From assembly GCA_023091665.1 (NCBI GenBank), contig JALJCQ010000012.1, positions 434,001 through 498,000 of the forward strand: 64,000 nucleotides of DNA. Direction: 5' to 3'. Source of the stretch: Pythium myriotylum. Taxonomy: Eukaryota > Oomycota > Peronosporomycetes > Pythiales > Pythiaceae. Position numbers and translations under genes: made by a program. A model generated the notes under the pieces. It had not been told where the DNA came from and did not search any database. It worked only from the letters and a program-made list of their open reading frames with translations. Shown piece after piece: positions 55,425-64,000 of the stretch (positions are counted from its first letter, which is position 1; each line of letters begins with the position of its first letter).

Positions 55425-56714
55425 CTACAGGCAGCGCTTCTTGTCTGAGCACTTTTGTGGGTACTGGGTCGTGGGGCTTTCGATTTGGATGGTCGAGTGC
55501 GTGATACCCTGGCCGATGAGGTACTGCTGCGCCGATGCCAAGCTCGTCTCTGGGTCGCTCGACACGAGGTGCACAGCGAGCGCCGGCTTGTTGGTGCTCA
55601 GCGACCAGATATGGAGATCATGCACAGCCAGCACGTCCTGACAGGCCTTAAGACCGCCTTCGACCTTGGCGAGCTGGAACTTGCGTGGCGTGCCCTCCAT
55701 GAGAATGTGGAGACTCTCGCGCACGGTGCTCACGGTGGTGCCAACCACGAGCAGTGAGAAGACGAACGTCATGATCGGGTCGGCAAGCTGCCACGATGGC
55801 TTCCACCAAATGATGGCACCGGCGATCGTGACGCCCACGGACTGCAGGAGGTCACCGAGCACGTGAAGGTAGGCCGCCTGGATGTTGAGGTTTTCGAACT
55901 TGCTTTCCCAAAGACTGAATTTGCCCTTCTTCTTCTTCTTGGCGTTCTCTCCATTCTCAAGATCCTCGTGGTCGTGATCACTGGCGGAGTCATGGTCATG
56001 GCTATGGTCGTCGTGATCATGATCGTGCTTGTGGTCGTGGCCATGGTCGTGCTTATGCTCCTCGTGGTCGTTATCGTGCTTGTGCTCTTCATGCCCATGC
56101 TCTTCATGGCTATGCCCGTGAGAGTGACCATGTCCATGGGAGTGTCCATGTCCATGTCCATCCATGCCATGGCTGTGGCCGTGGCCGTGACCACCAAGCA
56201 CCTTCATCATGACGATGTTCATAATGAGACCGATGAGCGCGATGATGAACATGGTCTCGCCGTCCACGACCTGCTCGGCGTCATCCTTAAGGAAATCACG
56301 GAAGCGTAGCACAGCCGAGTAAAAGAGCACGCCTGTGAGCACCCAGATGACCATGATACTCACGAGCGCGCCGACGACTTCGACGCGATATAAGCCAAAG
56401 CTGAGCCCCTCAGACGGCGGCTTGCGCCCGATCCAGATGGCAGTCAGCGCGATCGCAAAGCCCAACACGTCCGTGAGCATGTGGACAGCATCGGAGATCA
56501 CAGCGAGCGAGCCGGCGATGTAGCCGCCGATAAACTCCATGAGCATGAAGACGAGCGCGATCACCGTCACGAGCACGAGCTTGCGCACGGCGCGCTGGCT
56601 CTCATCGGGCGCCTGGGGCTCGTCTTCCACGACGGCCACAAAGTCGTGGCCGCGAGGGCTTGCCACGACGTCGTGGGGTGTCTTCGGGTGTCCGTCGTCC
56701 GTATGGGTGGTCAT
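55425..56714 (-). CDS. Cation diffusion facilitator (zinc transporter, ZnT/SLC30-type)
   Basis: A 429-residue membrane protein from the ATG at 56712-56714 (MTTHTDDGHPKTP). The frame stays open upstream, but that part is Arg-rich repeat sequence and unlikely to be coding. Six helices are visible. The paired metal-site motifs are DAVHMLTD in TM2 and HVLGD in TM5, each HxxxD, the arrangement of Zn2+-specific members. Between TM4 and TM5 is a very His-rich cytosolic loop (repeats of GHGHSH and HDHDHD, about 56190-55960). The C-terminal cytosolic domain follows (VHDLHIWSLS). Such proteins export zinc to vesicles or out of the cytosol by proton antiport. It converges on S33 copy E, leaving about 140 bp between stops. 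Confidence 0.92.
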   Translation of the reverse strand: MTTHTDDGHPKTPHDVVASPRGHDFVAVVEDEPQAPDESQRAVRKLVLVTVIALVFMLMEFIGGYIAGSLAVISDAVHMLTDVLGFAIALTAIWIGRKPPSEGLSFGLYRVEVVGALVSIMVIWVLTGVLFYSAVLRFRDFLKDDAEQVVDGETMFIIALIGLIMNIVMMKVLGGHGHGHSHGMDGHGHGHSHGHGHSHGHSHEEHGHEEHKHDNDHEEHKHDHGHDHKHDHDHDDHSHDHDSASDHDHEDLENGENAKKKKKGKFSLWESKFENLNIQAAYLHVLGDLLQSVGVTIAGAIIWWKPSWQLADPIMTFVFSLLVVGTTVSTVRESLHILMEGTPRKFQLAKVEGGLKACQDVLAVHDLHIWSLSTNKPALAVHLVSSDPETSLASAQQYLIGQGITHSTIQIESPTTQYPQKCSDKKRCL

Positions 56715-56746
56715 CTTGATTGTCTCTCGGGGAACGCTAGTCGCCT

Positions 56747-56883
56747 GCCGCCGTCGGATAAATGGCTCCTCTACGTTCTGCCGCCGTCGGAGAACGACAC
56801 TTGGTGGACCTTGTGGATGTCCGCGAAACCGCGACGCTCGGAGAAAGAGGCCCTTGCTTCGGTGTGGCTGCCGCCGTCGGAGA
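56747..56883. repeat. Three CTGCCGCCGTCGGA repeats upstream of the zinc transporter
   Basis: CTGCCGCCGTCGGA(T/G)AA occurs near 56747, 56778 and 56869, in the 5' region of the transporter on the opposite strand. The repeats could be a regulatory element (metal-responsive control would be the attractive guess) or simply a short sequence duplication. Nothing in the sequence decides this. Confidence 0.35.
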
Positions 56884-56899
56884 AGATCGGATTGTGGGG

Positions 56900-57944
56900 C
56901 GAAAGCGAGACAGCGCTTCACTCGCTCGACCCCTCAAGACGAGAAGAAGGAGGCGAGTCAATTTGAAAAAAACCTCGGGGAGTTTTAGCAGAGACCGTCG
57001 TGGGGGAGGGCTCCTCCTGCGAGAAGCCTCCCCAAAGACGAAGACTCCTCAGCCAGACGCGTGGCCGCGCACCTGCCGTCGACTCTACTTCAATCCCACG
57101 AGCCTCGGATTGGCTCTGCTCTCGTCAGGACAGCAGCGAGGCGAGGAGGAGTGAGTCTCCCCGAGCGACGATGGGATCTTTGAAAGAGCCCACGAAACCA
57201 CTCGACGTCGCCTCTCCAGAAGCCTCGCGAACGCCCGGCCCGTCGTGAGGAACTGGCCCTCTCTTTTTTTTTTGTTTCCAATTCTTCTAGAAGGAGGAGT
57301 GACTCTGGAGTCGCCGACGCACCAAATCTCCTCGCCATACGTGTTTGGCTTGGAGGCGACGATGTCGCCTCGCCCGACTCCTCAGCCTCCTCATACCAGC
57401 TGTTTTGAGCTCGTGAGGTTTTTTCCCTCTCAACGAGGGAGGAATGACGCTGGTCACATAAGCCCTGCTCATTATTGTGTCAATGTACAAGTCGCCGACG
57501 TCGCCCCTCCCTCAGCATCAGCCTCCCTTAGGTGAGACCTTCCAACGTGAGCTCATCTCCCTCGTCGCCCGTCCGTCGAGTCTTTGTTGAGGAGGAATGA
57601 CTCTGGCGTGCCCCCGCCCACTCCTTGCGTGCGAGGGGACAACGTAGGCCGTTATCTCAATAGCCCTCCCCAGAAGCTCCCAATGCAGTCAGTAGATGAT
57701 TAGTAGCCAGGCCCTGGGCAGGACATGATGGGTGTCGCCGTTGAGGTCGCTGTCCAGCTGGCTTGGCAGTCGCTCCTCGTGTCGCAGGCCTCCCTCCAAT
57801 TTAATAAACAAGACACGCACACGTGCGTCGCCTCTCCGTCGGCGCGACGAGCAATCGGTGCCGCATGGAGCTGTCGCATTTCTTCCGAGAGGTCCGACCT
57901 GCCTGACTAAAATGCCATTCTCGACTCGGCTGACTCACGCGACC
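56900..57944. other. Gene-free stretch between transporter and C1A peptidase
   Basis: About 1 kb, rich in CCTCC/GGAGG and CGTCGCC words. Several variants of (G)AGGAGGA(A)TGACTCTGG occur, near 57143, 57294 and 57590. Only short uninterpretable ORFs were seen. It must contain the divergent promoters of the two flanking genes. Confidence 0.45.
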
Positions 57945-59420
57945 ATGGCCTCGCGTGCGTAAATCATCACGGCGAGCTGGCTAGCCGCCGTCTCTGCGAC
58001 CGACGAACCTTCGCTCGGTACATTGCTTCACTGTTCGCGAGGCGAAGCAGCGTGTGGCTGGGCCGATGGGCGCGGCGCTGTCGTGAGCCGAGACGCGATG
58101 CTCGCGCGCATGTTGAGCTCCCGAGGACTCGACGTCGACATGGCGTCATCAGAACTGAAGCGACTCGAGCGCCATGCGCTGCACGTCGAGGGCGTGCTTC
58201 GCGACGCGACGGCGCGTGGTCTGGAGCTCTCATATCGACTCGGCGTCACGGATCGCCACTTGTATCTCGACCACGCGATCTTACAGACGCCGGAAGAATT
58301 TGTCGAGCAAGAGATCGAGTCCCAGCGACGCCGAAGACTTGAGCCGAATCCATCGCAACGACAGTTGCAGAGCCTACGGGCGTCGCTCAACTGGTGCTCG
58401 ACGGACAATCCTCTTGGGAAAAGTGTCTGCTCGCCCGTCAAGAGTCAGAGCACGTGCGGCTCGTGCTGGTCGTTCGCGACGAGCGACGCTATCGAGACAG
58501 CCGTAGCCATCCAGTCCGACTCGACGGCGCGCGCGCTATCGCCGCAGCAGTTCCTGGACTGCAGCCACCGCCAAATGCAGGCGACGTTCTCGTACTGCTG
58601 GGCGACCGCGGGTTCCCAGGTCGACTGGCTCAAGACCGAGATGAAGTGGGCGTCCAAGAACAACGGCTGCGACGGCGGCATGACCCACGCGGCGTTCATG
58701 GACGCCGCGCAGCTGCAGATGAGTCTGCTGAGCGAGCTCGAGTTGCCCTACGCTGAGACCAAGACCGAGCTCACGCTCGTGCCTGGGCTCGCGGCTCGCG
58801 CGACCACTGCGCCACGATCCGAGGCCGAGCGCAACCGAAGCTGTGTGACGAACCCGGACAAGGCCGTCGCGTCCATCACCGGCTGGGAGCAAGCCGTGGG
58901 TAAGGATTGCTCGACGACCAAAGACCCGACCCAACTACTCAAGCTCGCCCTGCAGAAACAACCTGTCTCGGTCGCGGCGACTTCGCGAGGCACGTTCAAG
59001 GAATACAAAGGTGGTATCTACGAGTGCCCAAACAACGGCGACCTCACGGACAGCTCGTGGATCGACCACGCGCTCGTGCTCGTGGGCTACGGTTCGGAGA
59101 AAGGCGTCGACTACTGGATCATCAAGAACTCGTTCGGCTCCTCCTGGGGCGAGCGCGGGTTCATGCGGCTGCGCATGGACAAGAAGCTCAACTGCGGTCT
59201 CAACATCTTCCCCGTGATCCCCACCGGCGCCTCCAAGGGCTCCGCCAAGCTCACGATCGACAGCGGTGGCGCCGTGGAGATGCTCGGACTCTCGCCGACG
59301 GCGTGGATTCTCGTCGCCGTGACCACGACGTTAGTGACCGCGGGGCTGACGGTCGCCGGCACCATCGTCGCGCGACGCCAACGCCTATTGCTGCAGAAGC
59401 AGGAACCAGTCATGCAATAA
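57945..59420 (+). CDS. Papain-family (C1A) cysteine peptidase with C-terminal membrane segment
   Basis: Catalytic residues are all present: Cys in STCGSCWSFA, His in IDHALVLVGYG, Asn in IIKNSFGSSWGERG. The C1A motif NNGCDGG also occurs. The propeptide includes helical segments before RASLNWCSTDN. A hydrophobic segment near the C-terminus (TAWILVAVTTTLVTAGLTVAG) would anchor the protein in a membrane, with a short basic tail. The ATG at 57945 begins a good signal peptide (IITASWLAAVSA) in the same frame, but the sixth codon is TAA (57960-57962). Without that stop the protein would be secretory. The next in-frame ATG is at 58098 and yields no signal peptide. Either the first codons are spliced differently, the TAA is read through, or the gene is damaged. 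Confidence 0.8.
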
Positions 59421-59469
59421 CTGCCTGCTTCTCCGTATCTAGATATTCCAATACATGCCATGTCACTAC

Positions 59470-60918
59470 TTAAAAAGCCTCACCGCGGAAAAACTTTTCG
59501 GTCATCTCGAGCGCCACAGTTGGCTGGTCGCGCGGCACCATGTGACCCGAGTTGTAGAGACGCAGGAACGTAAAGAGACTTTTGTAGGCCTTCACGGCCC
59601 CGGCATTAACTGAGCCGTTGCCCGTCACGAACGCACGATCCTCGGCAGCATTGAACTCGGCCTTGTGCTGCCACTCGAGCGCCGTCGTCCACGCCTTGTT
59701 GCCCGACCAGTTGCACGCCATGTCGGCGTCGCCCGCGTAGATGAGCACACGCACGCCGGCGTTGAGCAGCTCGGCGACGTAGCCGGCGTAGTTGCGTTCG
59801 GTGTCGCCGCTGCGAACGAAGTCCATCGAGATGTTCATCTGGCACTCGGTCCACTCTTTCTTGGGGTCGTCGGTCAAGTTCAAGAACTTGCGCACGGACT
59901 CCGAGTTGAGGAAAGTCGTCACGAGAGTCATGTCTTCGCAGTCGTCGTTGTCGCAAATCTTGCGGATATCGTACTGATCGCGCTTAGCCTTTTTGAACGG
60001 GGAGTACACTAGCTCGCACTCAAAGTCGTCGTCGTCGAGCACTGACAAGTCGTCCCCATTGTCGACGATTTCCTGGATGATCTTGTTGCACTTTGGCTCA
60101 AGCTCCTTCATGCGTGCGTAGTCCTCCGGGGACATGAGCGTGATGTTGTACGAGTTGTCGAGTATGTCAAAAACGTGCTTACTCTGAATCTCTGGGTTAA
60201 TGATCCCGTTGCCGATCGCAATGCCCTGAAGATTGATACGCACGGTCGCGTTCGCGGCCTTCAGCGCCTCGTTCTCGAGCAAGATCTTATGCGCAACCGC
60301 TGGAACGTAGTGGCCCGCATAGCTCTCGCCCGTGACGAAGAACTCGCGGCCTTCGAATTCGGGATGCTTGTCCAAAAACGCGTTTAGAAAGACGAAAAAG
60401 TTGTCGCCGACGTCGTTCTCGTCTTTGTCGGCGTCGCTCTCGTCCAGCGCGTAAGAGAAGCCGACGTTGGACGGCTGGTCGAGCCAGATCACGTTGGCGT
60501 GGGCGTTCCACGCGAACGGATTGATCGTCGTCGAGAGATCCTCGTTCACGGTGCACGGCCCGTTCTCCGTGAGCAGCGCCATGAGGCTGGAGCAGCCTGG
60601 GCCACCCGTGAGCCACACGACGAGCGGGTCCGTGGACGGGTCCGACCGCGATTCGTAGAACCAGTAGAAGTAGTTGTCGGCCTTCTTGTTGGTCAGCTGG
60701 ATGTAGCCCGCCTCGGTCTTGGCGATGCCGCACGTCACGTCGTGGGCATTGGGCGCTCTCGCTGACACGGAGACCTCTGCGGCAGGCTTCCGGCGGCTGC
60801 TCATTGTGACGAGGCTCAGTACGACAGCCGAAACCACGACGGCGCCTGCCAGAAGAGCGAGGCGAGACTTGCGAGGCGCTGGGCCACCGCGCAGTGGCGA
60901 GGTTTCGGTGGGTATCAT
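59470..60918 (-). CDS. Serine carboxypeptidase, family S10, type II anchored
   Basis: An intact ORF of 482 residues, ATG at 60916-60918. A single hydrophobic segment near the N-terminus (LALLAGAVVVSAVVLSLV) after a basic start indicates a signal anchor, so the enzyme probably sits in vacuolar or secretory membranes. S10 motifs: WLTGGPGCSS, nucleophile GESYAGHY, acid IYAGDADMACNW and histidine SGHMVPRDQP. Several N-x-S/T sites fit a glycoprotein. The family releases C-terminal residues from peptides at acid pH. It is convergent with the C1A peptidase; the two stops are about 50 bp apart. Confidence 0.92.
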   Translation of the reverse strand: MIPTETSPLRGGPAPRKSRLALLAGAVVVSAVVLSLVTMSSRRKPAAEVSVSARAPNAHDVTCGIAKTEAGYIQLTNKKADNYFYWFYESRSDPSTDPLVVWLTGGPGCSSLMALLTENGPCTVNEDLSTTINPFAWNAHANVIWLDQPSNVGFSYALDESDADKDENDVGDNFFVFLNAFLDKHPEFEGREFFVTGESYAGHYVPAVAHKILLENEALKAANATVRINLQGIAIGNGIINPEIQSKHVFDILDNSYNITLMSPEDYARMKELEPKCNKIIQEIVDNGDDLSVLDDDDFECELVYSPFKKAKRDQYDIRKICDNDDCEDMTLVTTFLNSESVRKFLNLTDDPKKEWTECQMNISMDFVRSGDTERNYAGYVAELLNAGVRVLIYAGDADMACNWSGNKAWTTALEWQHKAEFNAAEDRAFVTGNGSVNAGAVKAYKSLFTFLRLYNSGHMVPRDQPTVALEMTEKFFRGEAF

Positions 60919-61498
60919 GGTCTTGGACGGCTGCGATACGTATACGGAGCACGTGTGTTTGGTTTGTCAGTTGGTCATTGTTGAGGGTAGCACTTGTTGG
61001 TCGGACGGATGAAGGAAGGAGACGCTAGATGAGAGCAAATAGCTTAGTGTTGTATTTAGATTTGGAGCAGTCGGTTTCACAGGGACTGCAGTGTTGGAAG
61101 TGAAGTTCATAGAGATCTCAAGTGATTTGAAGATCACTTGAGTTATGTATCTCCATACAAAGATGTGTGTAACTTCCCCGATTCCACACATCTTCTGTGA
61201 ATAGCTTTTGGAGAGAGATACTGTACTCCACATACCCCAGATATCGAGTCGTAGAGGTGTAACCTGTACCATCGTAGTGGTACTGTCTAAACGGTAAATG
61301 TACTGAGCTAGCCACTAACTCTAACAGCCCCTCTGGATTAGTTCAGTACGTCTGTGACATTTTCAGGAAAAGACCGTACGGGATATTGACCCGTATAATA
61401 TAAGCACTCCATTGGAGATCACATGTGCGGCAACAGTATTGAGCCATACTCCAGATCTTGGTTACGCGGCGGTTACACTGCTGATAGCTCAGACCACC
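60919..61498. other. Intergenic stretch with a short hairpin
   Basis: No gene supported. A perfect 10-bp inverted repeat, CTCAAGTGAT with loop of 6 and ATCACTTGAG, lies at 61117-61142. The region must contain promoters for the divergent S10 and H3-mimic genes. Confidence 0.5.
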
Positions 61499-62570
61499 AT
61501 GGCCCCTACCAAGCAGACCGCTAAAATCAGTCCGGGTGGAAAGGCCCCCAAAAAGGGGTTGGCAAAGGTAGCTAGTAGCATCTCGGGTTGCGAAAAATGA
61601 GGTCTATGATCCTGACAGTGTTCCAAGCGAGCCGGCGACTCAACGGGCTGCTGCGGCAAGTGCTGGCACTGCAACTGAAGAAGAGGCTGCCAGCACGATG
61701 CTCCTAATGCGTAATCTGTCTACCGGGAGGGCAGGTAAGCGTATCATCGAGTACTTCTCTGTTGGCAACCGGAACGTCGCCATGGAGGTTTTCGAGGAGG
61801 AAGAGGAGCTCTACGAAGAAGATGGCTGCTACTACACGCTCAAGAAGGAGAGGGGGCGCCTTACTAAGCTTTGGCTGGTCTTTCGGATCGACAACAAGTC
61901 CAAGAACAGCTATCGCGTGGTCTGGTGGAACGATGGCGGCCCATGCAAGGTAACATGGCAACCGAAATCGGATCTCAAGGGATTTGAAGAGCATCTTGCG
62001 CTGGTCGACCGGTACGCAAAGGCGGTCGATGAGTCCGAGCGCACGCCAGAGAGATTTATCGCGTTCGCTCAAGCCGACGGTGCGTTCGGTCAGAGGATCA
62101 TTGCAGCTAACAATATCGGAAACTGTATGTTCGTCGCTTTGAAGCGTGCCCTCAGCATTCTCGGCAAGGAAGACGAAGTTCAGGACGCGTGGGTTAAAGA
62201 GTTTTCGGAGCGTGGCAAGACTTTGTTTGGATTCGACCCTTGCACGAAGGCAACATGGAAAGTCTTCCGTGCGTTCATCAAGTTTATTACGTTCGAGCGT
62301 GGGTCGCGTATCAATTTTTCTTCCATCGATTTCAACGTCCACAATACTGGACATCGCACTGTCGAAGCCATCCTGCAGAAGCACTTGAACAACGGCGTGT
62401 ACATCGTGGCGGGCTACAACAGCAACAAGGTGGGGCATTGCTTCGCGATGTTGGCGCTCCGCTACAACTACTACGCGATCGACGGCGAGGTGCTCATTCC
62501 GGTCAAGGTTTACGCTCGCTGGATCGATCAGATGGCTTTCATTCGCAAGGTCGACATCTTCACGGGCTAA
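61499..62570 (+). pseudogene. Histone H3-tail mimic fused to chromo-like and cysteine-peptidase-like protein
   Basis: The ATG at 61499 has a strong context (ACCACCATGG). The first residues, MAPTKQTAK then SPGGKAPKKGLA, align with the H3 tail: T3, K4, Q5, T6, S10, G12-G13, K14, A15-P16, K18 and L20-A21 are kept, while H3 K9 is Ile. The frame ends at TGA (61598-61600). From about 61575 another frame is open and continues to 62570, so a one-base lesion or a short intron lies between. The rest has a chromo-like part (YRVVWWNDGGPCKVTWQPKSD) and a peptidase-like part with Cys in NNIGNCMFVALKRA, His in NKVGHCFAMLAL and Asp in YYAIDG. It is a paralogue of the gene split at 27555. Function is inferred: a chromatin-associated cysteine peptidase, probably of mobile-element origin. 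Confidence 0.6.
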
Positions 62571-62639
62571 GAAGCATCAAGGCTTAGTAATTGCTGCTCA
62601 ATACCAATTTGCCATTTGCTTATTCTTTTTTGTTTATTT

Positions 62640-64000
62640 TTATTCCTTGAGAATTTGTACTCCAAGTTGACCACGCAAGGAGAGAAATTGCGGTTTTGGC
62701 AGTGCTTTTGTAAATATATCCGCAATCATGTCCTTTGTGTTACAGTAGACAATATTGAATTGCTGTCGTTCAACCTTTTCTTGTACAAAATGGTATCGAA
62801 TATCAATGTGTTTGGATCTACCATGGAGTTCTGGGTTGTTGGCGAGTTTGATGCAACTCTGATTGTCTTCATAAATGGTTGTTGCTGTTGTTGTGTTGAA
62901 TCCAAGTTCGCCAAGCAGGGTTTTAAGGAATATGACTTCCTGCATGCAGTGACATAGAGCAATGTATTCTGCTTCTGTTGTAGATAGGACAACGGTGTGG
63001 TGTTTTCGGGAAAGCCATGAAATAGGACTTCTTCCTAGCATCGTGACGAAGCCGCCAATGGAGCGTCGCGTGTCAGGACAGCTCGCATAGTCGGAGTCCG
63101 AGTAAGCGATTAGACTGTTCGCGAGTTTAGCGGTGGGATTCTGCATGGCCCCTCCTAATTTTAAACCATAACCTTTGGTGCCAGACACATATTTGAGTCC
63201 TCGAACAACTGCCTTCCAGTGTTCTTCACCTGGGTTCGAGAGGAACTGACTAACTTCTCTCATGTAGTAGGCGAGGTCAGGACGGGTCCCAATCATTAGG
63301 TACATGAAGCTTCCCACAGCCTCTCGATATGGAATAGACGTCATCATATCTCTTTCTCCATCTGTCTTCGGACAAGTATCGTTGGAGAGTTTGACACTAC
63401 GATCGACCGGTGTAGTTACAGGGTGCGTCACAAATTGACTGAAGCGATCCAAGACTTTGGTAGCGTACTTCTCTTGGTGAATGAAGATCGTTCGGGCGTG
63501 GCGGTCGCGTTCGATTGACCAACCGAGCAAGTACTTCACCTCCCCTAAATCTGTCATATGAAAACGCTGTTTCATGGCGGATTTGATTTCATTGACGAGG
63601 GAAAGGTTTGGAGCTATGATCAAAAGATCGTCGACGTACACTGCGATGTAGCATGTGTGGTCGTGGAGCGAACCGACAAAGACACACCGATCTTTGATGA
63701 GACGTCGGAATTTGATGCTCTCCAGAAAGGCCGCGAGGGTTTGATACCATACTCGGGGCGCCTGTTTGAGGCCGTATAAACTCTTCTGGAGCTTGCATAC
63801 CAAATGCTCCTTCCCTGGGATAACAAAACCTTCAGGTTGCTCCATGTAAATTTCTTCATCCAGGAATCCGTTGAGAAAAGCAGTCTTTACATCCATTTGG
63901 TGAATTTCAAAGTCAAGTATCGCTGCAATCGCAAGAAGAAGGCGAAGGACTTCCATTCGAAGGACAGGTGCAAAGATCTCATTGTAGTCAATGCCATGCC
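62640..64000 (-). CDS. Ty1/copia polyprotein, reverse transcriptase and RNase H (partial)
   Basis: The minus-strand frame is open from the window end, where GIDYNEIFAPV is read, to a stop at about 62640. Visible parts are the RT start (QMDVKTAFLNG), the catalytic YVDDLL, and then RNase H with SDSDYASC, STTEAEYIA, EDNQSC and KHIDIRYHFV. All are diagnostic of Ty1/copia retrotransposons, which copy their RNA into DNA for integration. No lesion is seen in this part. Gag, protease and integrase would lie to the right, outside the window. I see no LTR in the 70 bp between its stop and the stop of the peptidase-like gene, so the 3' end may be truncated or the element may have inserted next to that gene. 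Confidence 0.9.
   Translation of the reverse strand, partial: HGIDYNEIFAPVLRMEVLRLLLAIAAILDFEIHQMDVKTAFLNGFLDEEIYMEQPEGFVIPGKEHLVCKLQKSLYGLKQAPRVWYQTLAAFLESIKFRRLIKDRCVFVGSLHDHTCYIAVYVDDLLIIAPNLSLVNEIKSAMKQRFHMTDLGEVKYLLGWSIERDRHARTIFIHQEKYATKVLDRFSQFVTHPVTTPVDRSVKLSNDTCPKTDGERDMMTSIPYREAVGSFMYLMIGTRPDLAYYMREVSQFLSNPGEEHWKAVVRGLKYVSGTKGYGLKLGGAMQNPTAKLANSLIAYSDSDYASCPDTRRSIGGFVTMLGRSPISWLSRKHHTVVLSTTEAEYIALCHCMQEVIFLKTLLGELGFNTTTATTIYEDNQSCIKLANNPELHGRSKHIDIRYHFVQEKVERQQFNIVYCNTKDMIADIFTKALPKPQFLSLRGQLGVQILKE

Noticed and set aside
55863..56309. Plus-strand ORF antisense to the zinc transporter, with Val/Met-rich hydrophobic translation
   Set aside because: It is the complement of the His/Asp repeat loop of the transporter; its hydrophobicity is a by-product of CAT/CAC/GAC codons read backwards.
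57000..57940. Short ORFs in the CCTCC-rich intergenic DNA
   Set aside because: They arise from repeated GAGGAGGA and CGTCGCC words and have no consistent frame, start or motif.
4492..57962. Stop-codon reassignment (in-frame TAG or TAA in piggyBac, Helitron, S33 D copies and C1A)
   Set aside because: Many intact genes in the window end normally at TAA, TAG or TGA, and homologous S33 copies have sense codons of different kinds at the stop sites. Local nonsense mutations or readthrough explain the pattern better.
61117..61142. Hairpin CTCAAGTGAT/ATCACTTGAG as a terminator
   Set aside because: Intrinsic terminators do not apply to eukaryotic nuclear genes; with 10-bp arms it may be chance or a small repeat remnant.
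1..64000. CRISPR arrays, bacterial operons, riboswitches, tRNA or rRNA genes
   Set aside because: None could be supported. Tandem repeats present are short minisatellites or gene duplications, and gene structure is eukaryotic.

Overview
The window reads as nuclear DNA of an oomycete, most likely Phytophthora or a close relative. The evidence is a Crinkler (CRN) gene with the LFLAK header, short GT-AG introns of about 50-80 bp, a family of secreted S33 serine peptidases, and the usual oomycete load of DNA transposons (piggyBac, Tc1/mariner, PIF/Harbinger, Helitron, Mutator-like) plus Ty1/copia and LINE pieces. Nothing prokaryotic was seen. Species assignment is inference.

Layout. 1-1170: 3' part of a coiled-coil gene with an internal segment of about 300 bp in inverted orientation. 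1.8-5.8 kb: piggyBac-like transposase with N-terminal chromodomains. 6.0-7.0 kb: Mutator-type zinc knuckle fragment beside a C2H2/acidic ORF, framed by opposed GTACCC repeats. 7.1-15.3 kb: decayed endogenous polinton-like virus (fibre, packaging ATPase, penton, pVI-like protein, coiled-coil proteins), with a Tc1/mariner element and a 5'-truncated LINE inside its fibre gene. 15.6-19.0 kb: large unassigned DDE-like transposase split by a run of 35 G. 19-21.6 kb: mostly empty, with two HTH transposase fragments, one ending in telomere-like repeats. 21.7-27.2 kb: minus-strand Helitron with a recognisable 3' end. 27.6-31.7 kb: chromo-like/cysteine-peptidase-like gene split by a complete PIF/Harbinger element whose TIRs and TSD can be read. 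32.2-34.6 kb: intact CRN gene. 34.8-35.3 kb: perfect palindrome abutting a truncated FCF1 copy. 35.4-38.5 kb: unrecognised 1036-residue protein. 38.7-55.3 kb: seven S33 peptidase genes, three in a near-identical 2.6-kb tandem array. 55.4-60.9 kb: CDF zinc transporter, C1A cysteine peptidase, S10 carboxypeptidase. 61.5-62.6 kb: a second chromo-like/peptidase-like gene whose first codons mimic the histone H3 tail. 62.6-64.0 kb: Ty1/copia polymerase running off the window.

The window has two parts: 1-35 kb and 61-64 kb are layered mobile elements, while 35-61 kb is a gene-dense block rich in secreted or membrane-anchored hydrolases. Several mobile-element proteins point at chromatin: chromodomains on the piggyBac protein, chromo-like folds on two peptidase-like proteins, and an H3-tail mimic on one of these. 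Premature in-frame stops recur, most notably a TAG shared by all three tandem S33 copies just after the signal peptide. All statements come from reading the sequence; no database search was run.
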